Below are positions 12,001 through 19,000 of a stretch of DNA of 42,147 nt, piece by piece (positions within the stretch are counted from its first letter, which is position 1; every line of letters starts with the position of its first letter). The notes beneath the pieces were generated by a model, which did no database searches, was not told the origin of the DNA, and worked only from the letters and a program-made list of their open reading frames with translations. The translations under genes and the position numbers were made by a program. The DNA comes from Streptomyces acidicola (GTDB taxonomy: Bacteria > Actinomycetota > Actinomycetes > Streptomycetales > Streptomycetaceae). Location of the stretch: the NCBI RefSeq assembly GCF_009377235.1, contig NZ_VMNX01000062.1:1-42147 (forward strand), in the 5' to 3' direction.

Positions 12001-12480
12001 GCCCGCGTACACGCCGGTGCGGCTGCCGCGCAGGGACTGCGGGTCGATACCGGCGTTCTCCAGGGCCTCCCAGGCGACTTCGAGGAACAGTCGCTGCTGC
12101 GGGTCCATCGTGGCCGCCTCGCGGGGCGAGATGCCGAAGAACTCCGCGTCGAAGGCGTCGGCGCCGCCGAGGAACCCACCGCCGCGCGCGGTGCTCCCGG
12201 CGAGCAGCGCGGTCAGGTCCCAGCCGCGGTCGGCGGGGAAGTCGGTGACGGCGTCCCCTCCGGTGTCGACGAGCCGCCACAGGTCGTCGGGCGAGGTCAC
12301 GTTGCCGGGCAGGCGGCAGCCCATGCCGACGACGGCGACGGGGTCGTCGCCGGATGCTCCGAGGGCGCGGTCCGTCTCCAGTTCCTCGATGCGCCGGTGG
12401 GCACGGCGCAGCTCCGCCGTCACCCGTCGGAGGTAGTCGACGACTGTGTCCTGCTGCTCTTCCTGCACGGGATGTCCCAT
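3082..12480 (-). CDS. Type I modular PKS, two modules (KS-AT-KR-ACP twice)
   Basis: 3132-residue elongation PKS. The N-terminal coiled-coil docking segment (VVDYLRRVTAELRRAHRRIEEL) suits the C-terminal helix of the starter-like protein encoded just upstream, so this is probably the first extension protein. Domains: KS-AT-KR-ACP, KS-AT-KR-ACP, then a C-terminal docking region (about 3310-3085). The first AT is malonyl type; the second has GHSQG with an unusual IAGHG in place of YASH or HAFH. The first KR is B type (LDD), the second A type (no LDD, Trp before the Tyr). The ATG at 12480 has no obvious Shine-Dalgarno; a GTG four codons later (12468), preceded by GGGA, is an alternative start. It lies 94 bp after the starter-like gene and 28 bp before the next PKS, consistent with one operon. 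Confidence 0.96.
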   Translation of the reverse strand: MGHPVQEEQQDTVVDYLRRVTAELRRAHRRIEELETDRALGASGDDPVAVVGMGCRLPGNVTSPDDLWRLVDTGGDAVTDFPADRGWDLTALLAGSTARGGGFLGGADAFDAEFFGISPREAATMDPQQRLFLEVAWEALENAGIDPQSLRGSRTGVYAGTYQWDSGRPGPGDGAGHAMTGTAASVLSGRLAYVLGLEGPALTVDTACSSSLVALHTAVQALRTSETELAVVGGVTVMSDPAVFTEFSRQGGLAPDGRCKAFSADADGTGWSEGVAVLVVERLSDARRHGHPVLALVRGTAVNSDGASNGLTAPSGRAQQQVIRQALATAGLGPADVDAVEAHGTGTTLGDPVEASALLATYGQDRERPLLLGSLKSNIGHTQAAAGVAGVIKTVLAMRYGRLPRTLHAQEPTGAVEWAGGRVELLRQHTDWPRTGRPRRAAVSAFGISGTNAHVILEAAPDPQPAAESRPAPEPAPSPVRAVPWPLSARSAEALADHMARVRERATGHDPLDIGHSLAGGRSSFEHRAVLLGSAEDAPPLAEAVAGDEPSVAVLFSGQGSQRLAMGHELAARFPVFAAALDEVLAGLDPRVRSAMWGEDEGTLHRTEFAQPALFAVEVALYRLVVSWGVRPEYLMGHSVGEIAAAHVAGVLSLADACRLVSARARLMQGLPAGGAMVAVAAGEEEVRPLLTDGVVLGAVNGPRSVVLSGPDEAVDAAATRLAGAGHRTARLRVSHAFHSPLMEPALDPFRAAVAELSFAEPTLPVVSNVTGRLAEPGELTTPDYWVRHLRETVRFADGVRTLAEHGVGAWLEVGPGGVLAALAQETLPPGAVVTPLLHGGPDEEHSAVTALARLYVHGVPVDFTALFAGTGAERVALPTYPFRRSRFPFRNANREADGTDLWSALGRTEPAALAGRLGVPEDAVRSVVPALLSWRSRHRGRAVLDALRHREHWQPCTFPWPGGTTGPWLLLLPEHDDPWAGALAHALGTAAVPVRCPAGADRATLAALLRDAAGDSEPAGVLCLTALEDSDAADVPAGLLAALTAIQATGDAGLRAPLWCATRDAVAAAEGDRARGLAGSALRGLGRVAAREIPDRWGGLLDLPADDPTAHTVALTLAALTASHGEDEVAVRATGALVRRLVPAPRREPEAPGGLPGGPPTGWRPAGTTLVTGGTGGLGAQVARRLAEEGAERLLLVSRRGPDAPGADDLRHELAEAGCEVDIAACDVADRDALAALLAAIPAEQPLTAVVHAAGVLDDGVLDRLTPDRFTDVFRAKTTAALHLDELTRNQDLSAFVLFSSVSGALGNPGQANYAAANTVLDTLAARRRAEGLPAVSISWAAWRGAGMAAVLDDTQGRRSGLGGLDPELALTALLEATTEPHPALLVADLAPLAVALRGGPRRSPVLDDHPAVPAPDASHTPDAATTPLADRLRTAPPAEHTTLVLAAVRTAAAGALGHRRAADVPPDRAFRASGFDSLSAVELRNRLVAVTGLSLAAGVVFDHPTPRELAEHLLAALTGTGEDPVEAAPAGPSGSRDDADDADDPVVIVGMACRLPGGADSPQLLWDLLAEERDAIGPFPGDRDWDLTEFADGGRLEGGFLYDAHDFDAAFFGISPREAVTMDPQQRLLLETAWEAVERAGIDPHTLRSTRTGVFVGSNGQDYAHVVSGSAERTESHAATGLAASALSGRVSYILGLNGPALTVDTACSSSLVALHQAVRAVRAGECALALAGGVTVMTDSASFARIQRLGAIARDGRSKAFSEDADGTGYSEGVALLVVERLSEARRRGHRVRAVIRGSAVNQDGASNGLTAPNGPAQQRVIREALADARLGPADVDAVEAHGTGTRLGDPIEAEALLAAYGHHRTYPLLLGSVKSNIGHTQAAAGAVGVIKTVLALEHGTAPRTLHADTPSTRVDWTTGAVRLLRSAEEWPDTGRPRRAAVSAFGISGTNAHLVLEQAPPQPAAEPTAEVTPPVDTPDVPLLLSARTAPALAEQAARAGAFLRSRPGTAPAAAGWSLATTRAAHQHRAVVLGHDRARLLDSLDALATGTTDPAVIRGTTAGTATGPVFVFPGQGSQWWGMGRELYDTSQVFRTTVDDCADALAPYVDFSPVALLRGEGDDPDVLHRADVVQPALFSTMVALAALWRSLGVEPGAVVGHSQGEIAAAHVAGAFTLQEAARLVALRGRTMLELGGLGGLMTVFAPVEQVEPLLQAWPGRVGVAVLNGPSMVVVSGENGALDELRDMCARRNLRTKDVKSDIAGHGPQTEAVKEQLLAALGELNPRPASVPFYSTVTGGRLDTTALDAGYWYRNLRQTVRMEAATRALLAAGHRVFVESSPHPVLAGAIGETCEAAGAEDAVVLGSVRRQASDARAFLLSAAAGWTVGLPVDWRPCFPSAARSEPAVELPTYPFQRRRYWPTPDTAPAQAGAGEDSAFWDLVDDADTARLAAETGAGEPELAAVLPALADWRQRSRRRTLAASWSYRETWHPTAITASVPPADRLVVVPDTHTADPWVAAVVAALGPGTARVDVDPATADRTTLAAALPPHLTVVVSLLGLAEDPTDTRHPAVPAGLAATVALLQALADRPTGARLWCLTREAVAAVPGDLASHPAQGTLWGLGRVAALEHPALWGGLADLPDTVDTRSGALLAALLTTDATEDQLALRPSGAHARRLVPAGEPTAAQPWRTGGTALVTGGTGALGSRLAHWAVAGGAAHVLLLSRRGPDAPGADTLTKQLTELGARVTVAACDAADRAALAAHLDALPADQPLTTVIHAAGVSDGDSDTTALTPDSLQALLSAKLLGARHLHELTADRDLDAFVLFSSGAASWGSGGQPAYAAANAYLDALARHRRAAGLPATSIAWGAWGETGMATEPGLAAELARRGVHPMDPDTALAALQRALDEDVTGLTVTATDWAAFLPAFTAARPSPLLSELAPATEPGSADAPEPEDGPGLRDRLAELPDVERTRLLLDLVRTEAAATLGHSGSDAVPAERALRDLGFDSVSAVELRNRLRAVTGLALPASLVFDHPNATAVAAHLRTELFPDAPAAAVGDDPDVTVRAALAAIPPARLRKAGLLDLILQLADGDPATTGTPAGDTGPHEPHDLDALDGESLLRLAAETTSD
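3320..7845 (-). other. PKS module KS-AT-KR-ACP with atypical AT
   Basis: KS about 7845-6600 (Cys 7351-7353). AT about 6285-5400 has GHSQG (Ser 5992-5994) but IAGHG at the specificity site (His 5683-5685), suggesting an extender that is neither plain malonyl nor methylmalonyl. KR about 4400-3780 lacks LDD and has Trp (3976-3978) before Tyr (3952-3954), the A-type pattern with Gln at the -3 position (A1-like). ACP about 3530-3320 (GFDSV Ser 3451-3453). Confidence 0.9.
7910..12345 (-). other. PKS module KS-AT-KR-ACP (first extension module, inferred)
   Basis: KS about 12345-11100 (Cys 11857-11859). AT about 10830-9960 (GHSVG Ser 10564-10566; HAFHS 10261-10275, malonyl type). KR about 8980-8400 (TGGTGGLG, LDD so B type, Tyr 8536-8538). 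ACP about 8130-7910 (GFDSL Ser 8044-8046). The expected outcome is an acetate unit with a beta-hydroxyl. Confidence 0.93.
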
Positions 12481-12574
12481 CGCGTCGGCGGAGGGGTACG
12501 TGGCCTGCGGGTGGGGGGTGGCCCGCTGGGGTCACTGGCTTCGGGAGGTGGGGGGTGCCGCCCTGGAGCGCCGG

Positions 12575-15500
12575 TCAGCGGACCGGGAACTCCTTGTCGA
12601 TCGGGAACTCCTGGTCGATGAGGTCCAGGAGCCGGTCGACGGGGGCGGCGGCGATGTCGGCGGCGTCCGCCGTAGCGCGGCCTCCATGGCCTGCGCCGCC
12701 GTTGCTGCCGTGGCCGCCGTCGACGCGGCCTCCCGGAGCGGGCTGCGGGGCGCGTCGGCCGAGGTCGGCCAGCAGGGCTTCGAGACGGTGTACGGCGCTG
12801 CGGCGTGCGGGGTGGTCCCCGGGCAGGTCGCGCAGGGCCTCTTCGAAGTCGGCGGGCCAGTCGGGCAGGGTGTGCGGCTGTTCGTCGAGGTGTTCGGCGA
12901 GTCGGGCGGCGAGCGCGGCCGGGGTGGGCTGGTCGTAGAACAGGGTGGCCGGAAGGTCGAGACCGGTGGCCTTGCCGAGGCGCACCCGCAGCTCGGTCTC
13001 GGCGTAGGAGTCGAGGCCCAGGGAGCGCAGGGCGAGGCGGGGTTCGACACGGCCGGGGTCGGCGTGCCCGAGGGCGGCGGCGGCCTCGGCGCGCACCAGG
13101 GTGAGCAGCGCGCGGACCCGGCGCGGGCCGGTGAGGGCCCGTAGTGCGTCGGGGTCGGCGGCGGGCAGGTCGTCGGTCCGGGCGGGCACGGGCAAGGCGG
13201 CGGGGTCTGACGGAGTGGGCCAGTGGCGTTCGCGCTGGAAGGGGTACGTCGGCAGTTCGGTGCGGCGGGCGCCGGTGCCGGTGCCGGTGAACAGGGCGGG
13301 CCAGTGCACGTCGCTGCCGGTGACGTGCAGCCGGGCGAGCGCGGTGAGCAGCGCCGTCTCGGGGTCGGTGCCGGCGCGCTGGGCGGCGACGGTCACCACG
13401 CCGCTCCACGCGAGCAGTTCGACGGTGCTCGCGGTGAGGGTGGCGTCCGTGCCCACTTCGAGGAAGGTGTGGACGCCCGCGTCGCGCAGGGCGGTGATGG
13501 CGTCGGCGAACCGTACGGTGCCGCTCACATGGCCGCTCCAGTGGGCGGGCGAGGCGAGGTCGGTGCCGGTGACACGGGCGCCGGTCAGGGTGGACACGAC
13601 CGGGATGCGAGGCGTGCGCGGTTCGAGGCCGGCCAGATCGCGGCGGAACTCGTCGAGGGTGTCAACCACGAGCGGGGAGTGCAGTCCGTGCGGGGCGGGG
13701 AGGGCGGTGGTCGCGCGTCCCTCGGCCGCGAAGGCGTCGGCGATACGGGCGACTTCCCGCGCCGCGCCGGAGAGCACGAGCCGGCCGGGGCCGTCGACGG
13801 CGGCGACGGCGACGTCCGGGGTGAGCAGCGGTGCCACCTCGGCCTCGGTGGCGCGTACGGCGACGGTGGCGGCGGACGCGAGCCGCTCGGCCAGCCGGAC
13901 CCGGGCGGCGACGACACGGCAGGCGTCGATGAGGGACAACGCGCCGGCGGCGTGGGCGGCGGCTATCTCGCCGAGCCCGTGTCCCGCGACGTGAGTGGGC
14001 GTCCGGTCGAGGGACTCCAGGAGCCGGTAAAGGGCGATCTCGTGGGCGAACAGGAGGGGTTCGGCGGTACGGGAGGCCCTGGGTGTGCCGGCTGTACCGG
14101 ACGGGCCGGTGCCGGCTGTACCGGACGGGCCGGGTGTGCCGTGCGTGCCCGGTGTGCCGGGTTCGAGGATGTCGCCGCCCACGACGTCGGGCAGCGGTTC
14201 GGGCAGCAGCCCGTCGAACGCCTCGCGTACGGCGGCGAAGGCACGCGCGAACACCGGGAACCGTTCGGCGAGGGCACGGGTCTGTGCGGCGTGCGGGCCG
14301 CTGCGTCCGGCGAACAGCACGGCGGACAGGCCGGGTTCGGCGACGCAGCGGGCTGCGGTGGGCGTGCCGTCGGCGGACGCCAGCAGCACGGTACGGTGCG
14401 GCAGCGCGGTGGCCCGTCCGGTGGCCAGCGAGTGGGCGATGTCGGCGCGGGCCCGGTCGTCGGCGGGGTCCAGCCGGCGCAGCCGGGCGACCGCCGCGTC
14501 CAGGGCGTTCGCCGACCGCGCGGAGACGACCCAGGGCACGATGTGCGGGCTGCCGCCGGGCTCCTCGGCCGGGACGGGTGCGGGCGGTGCCTGTTCGAGG
14601 ACGACATGGGCGTTGCTGCCGCCGATGCCGAAGGAGGAGACGGCGGCGCGGCGCGGCCTTCCGGTGGCGGGCCAGTCGATGGACTCGCTCAGCAGCCGTG
14701 CCGAGCCGGCGGACCAGTCGACGGCCGGGGTCGGCTCGGACAGGTGCGGGGTGGCGGGCAGGATACCGTGCCGCATCGCCAGCACCGTCTTGATCACGCC
14801 GGCGACGCCCGCCGCGGCCTGTGCGTGGCCGAGGTTGGCTTTCACGGAGCCGATGAGCAGCGGGTGTTCGCGCTGACGCCCGTAGGTGGCGAGGAGGGCC
14901 TCGGCCTCGACGGGGTCGCCGACGCGGGTTCCCGTGCCATGCGCCTCCACGGCGTCGATGTCGCCGGTGCCGAGCCCGGCGTCGTCCAGGGCCAGGGCGA
15001 TCAGCTCGCGCTGGGCGGAGCCGCTCGGCGCGGTCAGCCGGTCGGTGGCGCCGTCGGCGTTGACGGCCGTGCCGCGGATCAGGGCCAGGACGGGGTGGCC
15101 GCCTCGCCGGGCGTCGGAGAGGCGCTCCAGGACGAGGACGCCGACGCCCTCGGCCCAGGCGGTGCCGTCGGCGTCGGCGGAGAACGGCTTGCAGCGGCCG
15201 TCGGGGGCGAGTCCGCCCTGCCGGGCATAACCGACGAGGCTGCGGGGCGTGGACAGCACGTTGGCCCCGCCGGCCAGGGCGAGCGTGCACTCCCCGGCGC
15301 GCAGGGCACGGACCGCACAGTGCAGGGCGGTCAGTGAGGAGGAGGACGCGGTGTCCACGGTGAGCGCGGGGCCGCGCAGCCCGAGGACGTGGGCGAGGCG
15401 GCCGGAGGCGACGCCGGGCGCGGTGCCGGTGACGGCGCCCGCGGCGGCGTCACCGGCGGCACGCGCGGTGACCAGGGCGTAGTCCTCGCCGCTGACGCCG

Positions 15501-15904
15501 ACGTAGACGCCGGTGCGGGTGCCGTGCAGCGACAACGGGTCGATGCCCGCCCGCTCCACGGCCTCCCAGGCGGTCTCCAGCAGCAGCCGCTGCTGGGGAT
15601 CGGTGGCGACGGCCTCACGGGGCGAGAGCCCGAAGAAGCCGGCGTCGAAGTCGGCGACGCCATCGAGGAATCCGCCGCGCCGGGGCACGGCGGCCCGGTC
15701 CGGACCGTCGAGGGCGTCCGGGTCCCAGCCCCGGTCGGCGGGCAGCGGACCGATGGCGTCGCCGACCCCGAGGAGCAGCTCCCACAGCCCCTCGGGGTCG
15801 GTGATCCCGCCGGGCAGTCGGCAGGCCATGGCGACGACCGCGACCGGCTCGGCGGCGACCGGGTCGTGCAGGTCGAAGAACTCCAGTCCGGACAGGATGG
15901 TCAT
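12575..15904 (-). CDS. Starter-like PKS protein KS(Ser)-AT(degenerate)-ACP
   Basis: 1109-residue single-module PKS lacking an N-terminal docking helix; the KS begins about 17 residues from the start. KS about 15852-14590: the active-site motif reads DTASSSS, so the nucleophile Cys is a Ser (15344-15346), while the EAHGTGT and NLGH histidines remain. AT about 14345-13440: GHSxG reads GHGLG, so the nucleophile Ser is a Gly (13976-13978), and the N-terminal GQGxQ motif is lost (AGRSG); a GTPGT-type low-complexity loop is inserted. ACP about 13100-12880 keeps its Ser (GLDSY, 13007-13009). The C-terminus (PVDRLLDLIDQEF) resembles a docking helix. Start is the ATG at 15904, with GGAGG 9 nt upstream; a TTG 24 bp further upstream is less likely. 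Neither chain extension nor self-loading looks possible, so I infer a starter protein whose ACP is charged in trans. KS(Q)-like decarboxylation by KS(Ser) is an untested alternative. Confidence 0.92.
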   Translation of the reverse strand: MTILSGLEFFDLHDPVAAEPVAVVAMACRLPGGITDPEGLWELLLGVGDAIGPLPADRGWDPDALDGPDRAAVPRRGGFLDGVADFDAGFFGLSPREAVATDPQQRLLLETAWEAVERAGIDPLSLHGTRTGVYVGVSGEDYALVTARAAGDAAAGAVTGTAPGVASGRLAHVLGLRGPALTVDTASSSSLTALHCAVRALRAGECTLALAGGANVLSTPRSLVGYARQGGLAPDGRCKPFSADADGTAWAEGVGVLVLERLSDARRGGHPVLALIRGTAVNADGATDRLTAPSGSAQRELIALALDDAGLGTGDIDAVEAHGTGTRVGDPVEAEALLATYGRQREHPLLIGSVKANLGHAQAAAGVAGVIKTVLAMRHGILPATPHLSEPTPAVDWSAGSARLLSESIDWPATGRPRRAAVSSFGIGGSNAHVVLEQAPPAPVPAEEPGGSPHIVPWVVSARSANALDAAVARLRRLDPADDRARADIAHSLATGRATALPHRTVLLASADGTPTAARCVAEPGLSAVLFAGRSGPHAAQTRALAERFPVFARAFAAVREAFDGLLPEPLPDVVGGDILEPGTPGTHGTPGPSGTAGTGPSGTAGTPRASRTAEPLLFAHEIALYRLLESLDRTPTHVAGHGLGEIAAAHAAGALSLIDACRVVAARVRLAERLASAATVAVRATEAEVAPLLTPDVAVAAVDGPGRLVLSGAAREVARIADAFAAEGRATTALPAPHGLHSPLVVDTLDEFRRDLAGLEPRTPRIPVVSTLTGARVTGTDLASPAHWSGHVSGTVRFADAITALRDAGVHTFLEVGTDATLTASTVELLAWSGVVTVAAQRAGTDPETALLTALARLHVTGSDVHWPALFTGTGTGARRTELPTYPFQRERHWPTPSDPAALPVPARTDDLPAADPDALRALTGPRRVRALLTLVRAEAAAALGHADPGRVEPRLALRSLGLDSYAETELRVRLGKATGLDLPATLFYDQPTPAALAARLAEHLDEQPHTLPDWPADFEEALRDLPGDHPARRSAVHRLEALLADLGRRAPQPAPGGRVDGGHGSNGGAGHGGRATADAADIAAAPVDRLLDLIDQEFPIDKEFPVR
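14085..14132. repeat. Tandem 24-bp direct repeat in the degenerate AT
   Basis: Two exact head-to-tail 24-bp copies (14085-14108 and 14109-14132) encode two GPSGTAGT-like octapeptides. More GTPGT-type codons follow up to about 14167. The repeat lies between the AT N-terminal part and the segment equivalent to QPALFAVEVALYRL, and is absent from the other ATs of the window. Confidence 0.9.
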
Positions 15905-15909
15905 GCCGC

Positions 15910-15922
15910 ACCGCCTCCGATG
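15910..15922 (-). promoter_or_regulatory. Shine-Dalgarno deciding the ATG start at 15904
   Basis: GGAGG on the minus strand lies 9 nt before ATG 15904. It lies inside the extended frame that a TTG start at 15928 would use, which favours the ATG. Confidence 0.6.
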
Positions 15923-15950
15923 GTTCAAGCACTCAACGAGACTGCTGTGG

Positions 15951-15983
15951 ACGGTAGGTCGGGGCGGTCTCGGTTTTCCTTAG
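15951..15983 (-). promoter_or_regulatory. Possible PAS-LuxR operator and -10 box before the starter-like PKS gene
   Basis: On the minus strand 15983-15969 reads CTAAGGAAAACCGAG. This resembles the PimM/PAS-LuxR consensus CTVGGGAWWTCCCBAG of polyene-macrolide clusters, with two mismatches and one missing base. A TACCGT hexamer (15956-15951) could be a -10 box; a 17-bp spacer puts its -35 position (15974-15979) inside the dyad, as expected for this activator family. No good -35 hexamer is present. This is a motif match by eye only. Confidence 0.3.
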
Positions 15984-16033
15984 ACCTGTCCGGCGCCGCC
16001 GCTCGGGCTGCGCGGCCTTGGCGCGTCGCACGT

Positions 16034-16064
16034 CCGCGCACGGCACCTGTCGTGCCGTGCGCGG
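16034..16064. terminator. Perfect 13-bp-stem hairpin after the terminal PKS gene
   Basis: CCGCGCACGGCAC at 16034-16046, a 5-nt loop (ctgtc), and its exact reverse complement at 16052-16064. It lies 13 bp past the stop codon of the terminal PKS. There is no T-run, as is common for high-GC actinomycete terminators. It probably ends the upstream PKS transcript, but a protein-binding dyad cannot be excluded. Confidence 0.65.
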
Positions 16065-16077
16065 GTGTGGATGCGGA

Positions 16078-19000
16078 TCAGTGCCCCTCGGACTCCAGTG
16101 TCCGCAGCCACTCGTCCATCAGCCGGGCGGTCTCGTGGGACTTCTCGGCGATGAGAGTCTGGTGGGTGGCGTCGATCATGCGGGTGGTGTGGGCCGGCAC
16201 GGGAGGGGCCTCGTCGCCGCGGTCGACCGCGGACATGGAGGTGGTGCAGCGGATCAGGAGGCTCGGCACGCCGGTCTTGTAGCGTTCCGCGCCGCCCGTG
16301 GTCATCCGCAGGAACCACTGGGCCATCGCCGACAGCCGGGCGCTGTCGAGCTTCACCGCCGGCTTGTCCATGTCGGCGAGGTAGTTCTCGTGGAAGAGGT
16401 CCCAGTCGACGCCCTCCCCCGCCTTGTACTCGAGGCTGAGCGTGTCGAGCATGATCACGCCCTCGGGCCGGATGCCCCAGGTCTCCTCCAGTACGCCCGC
16501 CGCGCGGTAGGCGAAGGTGCCGCCCATGGAGTAGCCGACGAGGACGAACGGCTCGCCCTCGCTGGCCAGCAGGGCGCTCTCGGCGATGAGCCGTACCGCG
16601 GCCTCGCTGTCGGCGGGCAGTGCCTCGCCCTCCGCGAAGCCGAGCAGCGGCAGCGCGCTGACGTGCCGGCTGCCGCGGAACGGGGCGGCCATGCGGGCGT
16701 ACTGGTGCACGCCACCGGTGGCGCCGGGCGCGCTGACGCAGATCAGCCGGGGTCGCGCGGGTCCTTCGGCCAGGGCGACGGGCTGGGGCAGTTCCGGTAC
16801 CTCGGCGGTGAGTTCGACCTGCGGGCGGGTCGCCGCGACGGCCATCAGCAGCCGCATGGCTTCCAGGGTCTTGCCGTTCCTGACGGTGTCGAAGAACAGG
16901 TTGACCACCGAGTCCGGGGCGCTGTCGCGGGTGTTGGCGGTGAGCGTGCCGGGGCCGGCCGCCGCGCGGTTGCCGAGGGCGGCCAACTGGCCCTGGAGCC
17001 ATTCGGCGAGCCGGGCGGGGGTGCGGTGGTCGAAGACGGCCGATGTCGGCACCCGTAGCCCGAGGGCTTCGCCGAGCTGGTTGCGCAGTTCCAGGGCGAT
17101 GAGCGAGTCGAAGCCCAGGGTGAGGAATTCGCGGTTCGGGTCCAGGGGGCCGTCCTCGCGCCGGCCGAGCAGTACGGCTGAGGTCTCCACGATGAGGTCG
17201 GTGAGCGCCTTGTGCTGCCCGGTGGCATCGAGCTTGGCGAGCCGGTCGCGAAGCGTGGCGAAGGACCGGGTAGCGGTGGCGGCGGTGCGCCGGGCTCCGC
17301 CGAGCAGGCCGCGCAGCAGGGGCGGTACGTCGCCGCCGGCGTGTGTCCGGTCGATCCGCAGCGGCACGAGGTGGGCCTCGTCGCGGGTGAGCGCGGCGTC
17401 GAACAGGGCGAGCCCGAAATCGAGGCCGAGCGGCGGGGTCCCGGAGCGTTCCATGCGCTGCATGTCTGTCTCGGTGAGCTGCGCGGTCATGCCGGTGCGG
17501 CGGGCCCAGAACCCCCAGGACAGGGAGGTGGCGGGCAGCCCCTGTGCGCGGCGGTGGACGGCGAGGGCGTCGAGGTAGGCGTTGGCGGCGGAGTAGCCTG
17601 CCTGGGCCTGGCTGCCGAGGACACCGGAGACCGAGGAGTACAGGACGAACCCGGCGAGGTCCGACTCGCGGGTGGCGCGGTGCAGATGCCAGGCGCCGTC
17701 GGCCTTGGGGCGCAGCACGGCGGAGACCCGCTCGGGGGTGAGCGAGGGCAGCACGCCGTCGTCCAGGGCACCCGCGGTGTGCACGACGGCGGTCAGCGGG
17801 TGTTCCGCGGGCACCGCGGCGAGCAGCGCATCGACGCTGTCGGCGTCGGCGACGTCGCAGGCAGCGACGGTCACCGAGGCGCCGGCGTCGGTGAGTTCGG
17901 TCCGCAGGGCGTCGGCGCCGGGCGCGCCCTCACCGCTCCGGGACGCCAGCAGCAGGTGCCGTATGCCGTGGCGGGTGACCAGGTGCCGGGCGAGTTCGCC
18001 GCCGAGGCCGCCGGTGCCGCCGGTGATGAGGACGGTGCCGTCCGGGTTCCAGTCGGCGACGCCTCCGGGGCTCTCGGCCGGCTTCTGCGCGGTGGCCCGG
18101 GCGAGCCTGGGCACGCGTGGGCGGCCGTCGCGGACCGCCCATTGTTCCTCTTCTGCCACGAGCACGGCGGGCAGGGTCGTGGCGGAGGTCTCCGCCCCGT
18201 CGAGGTCGACCAGGACGAAGCGGCCCGGGTTCTCCGACTGGGCGGAGCGGACGAGGCCCCATACGGCGGCCGCGGCCGGGTCGATCACGTCACCACCGTC
18301 GGGCATGTCACCGCCGTCGGGGGCCACTGCGCCGCGCGTGACCAGGAGGAGCCGCGAGCGGTCGAGCCGTTCGTCGCCGAGCCAGTCCTGAAGCAGCGTC
18401 AGTGTGCGGGTGACGGTGTCGTGCACGGCGTCGGGGCCTTCGCCGCCGGTGATGGAGACGAGGAAGCCGTGCGGGACGGGGCCGTTGTCGCCGTCCTCAC
18501 CGATGGCGGCGGCGAAGGTCTCGGCGTAGGCGACCACGCTCTCCCCCGCCAGCGCCAGGGCCTGGCCGAGGCCGTGGGCGTCGTCGCCGACGACGGCCCA
18601 GCGGGCGCCCGCGGGTGCGGGCAGGTCGGCCGGCGCGGGTTCCCACGTGAGGTGCAGCAGGGCGTCGCCCGGGTCGTCGGCCGGGGTGGCGGTGGGCCGG
18701 TCGGTGCCCGCGCGCAGGGTGAGGGTGCCGACGGTGACGACGGGGTCGCCCTCGACGTCCGTCGCGGCGATCGTGAGGGCGTCCGGTCCGGTGCGGACGA
18801 TGCGGGCGCGCAGCACGGTGGCGCCGGAGGCATGCAGGGTGACGTCCTGCCAGCCGAACGGCAGCATCCGCTCGTGGTTCTCCTCGCCCGCGTGGACACC
18901 GGCGTGCAGTACGGCGTCCAGGAGCGCCGGGTGCAGTCCGAGGCCCTGGGTGGTGCCGGCCGGTTCGGGCAGGACGACCTCGGCGTAGGCGTCGTCGTCG

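Larger units (their letters stand above)
15905..16077. other. Intergenic region between terminal PKS and starter-like PKS
   Basis: At 173 bp this is the largest non-coding gap in the window. Read in the direction of transcription it holds a terminator-like hairpin, then a GC-rich stretch, then a short AT-richer segment with the putative operator and -10 box, then a Shine-Dalgarno sequence. The other gaps (about 50, 94 and 28 bp) show no comparable structure. This is therefore the likeliest transcript boundary. Confidence 0.6.

Noticed and set aside
12481..12574. Possible promoter in the 94-bp gap before the two-module PKS
   Set aside because: No convincing -10/-35 pair, dyad or hairpin was found; it is more likely an intra-operon spacer.
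15905..15928. TTG start extending the starter-like protein by eight residues
   Set aside because: The Shine-Dalgarno GGAGG lies inside this extension and is well spaced for the ATG at 15904.
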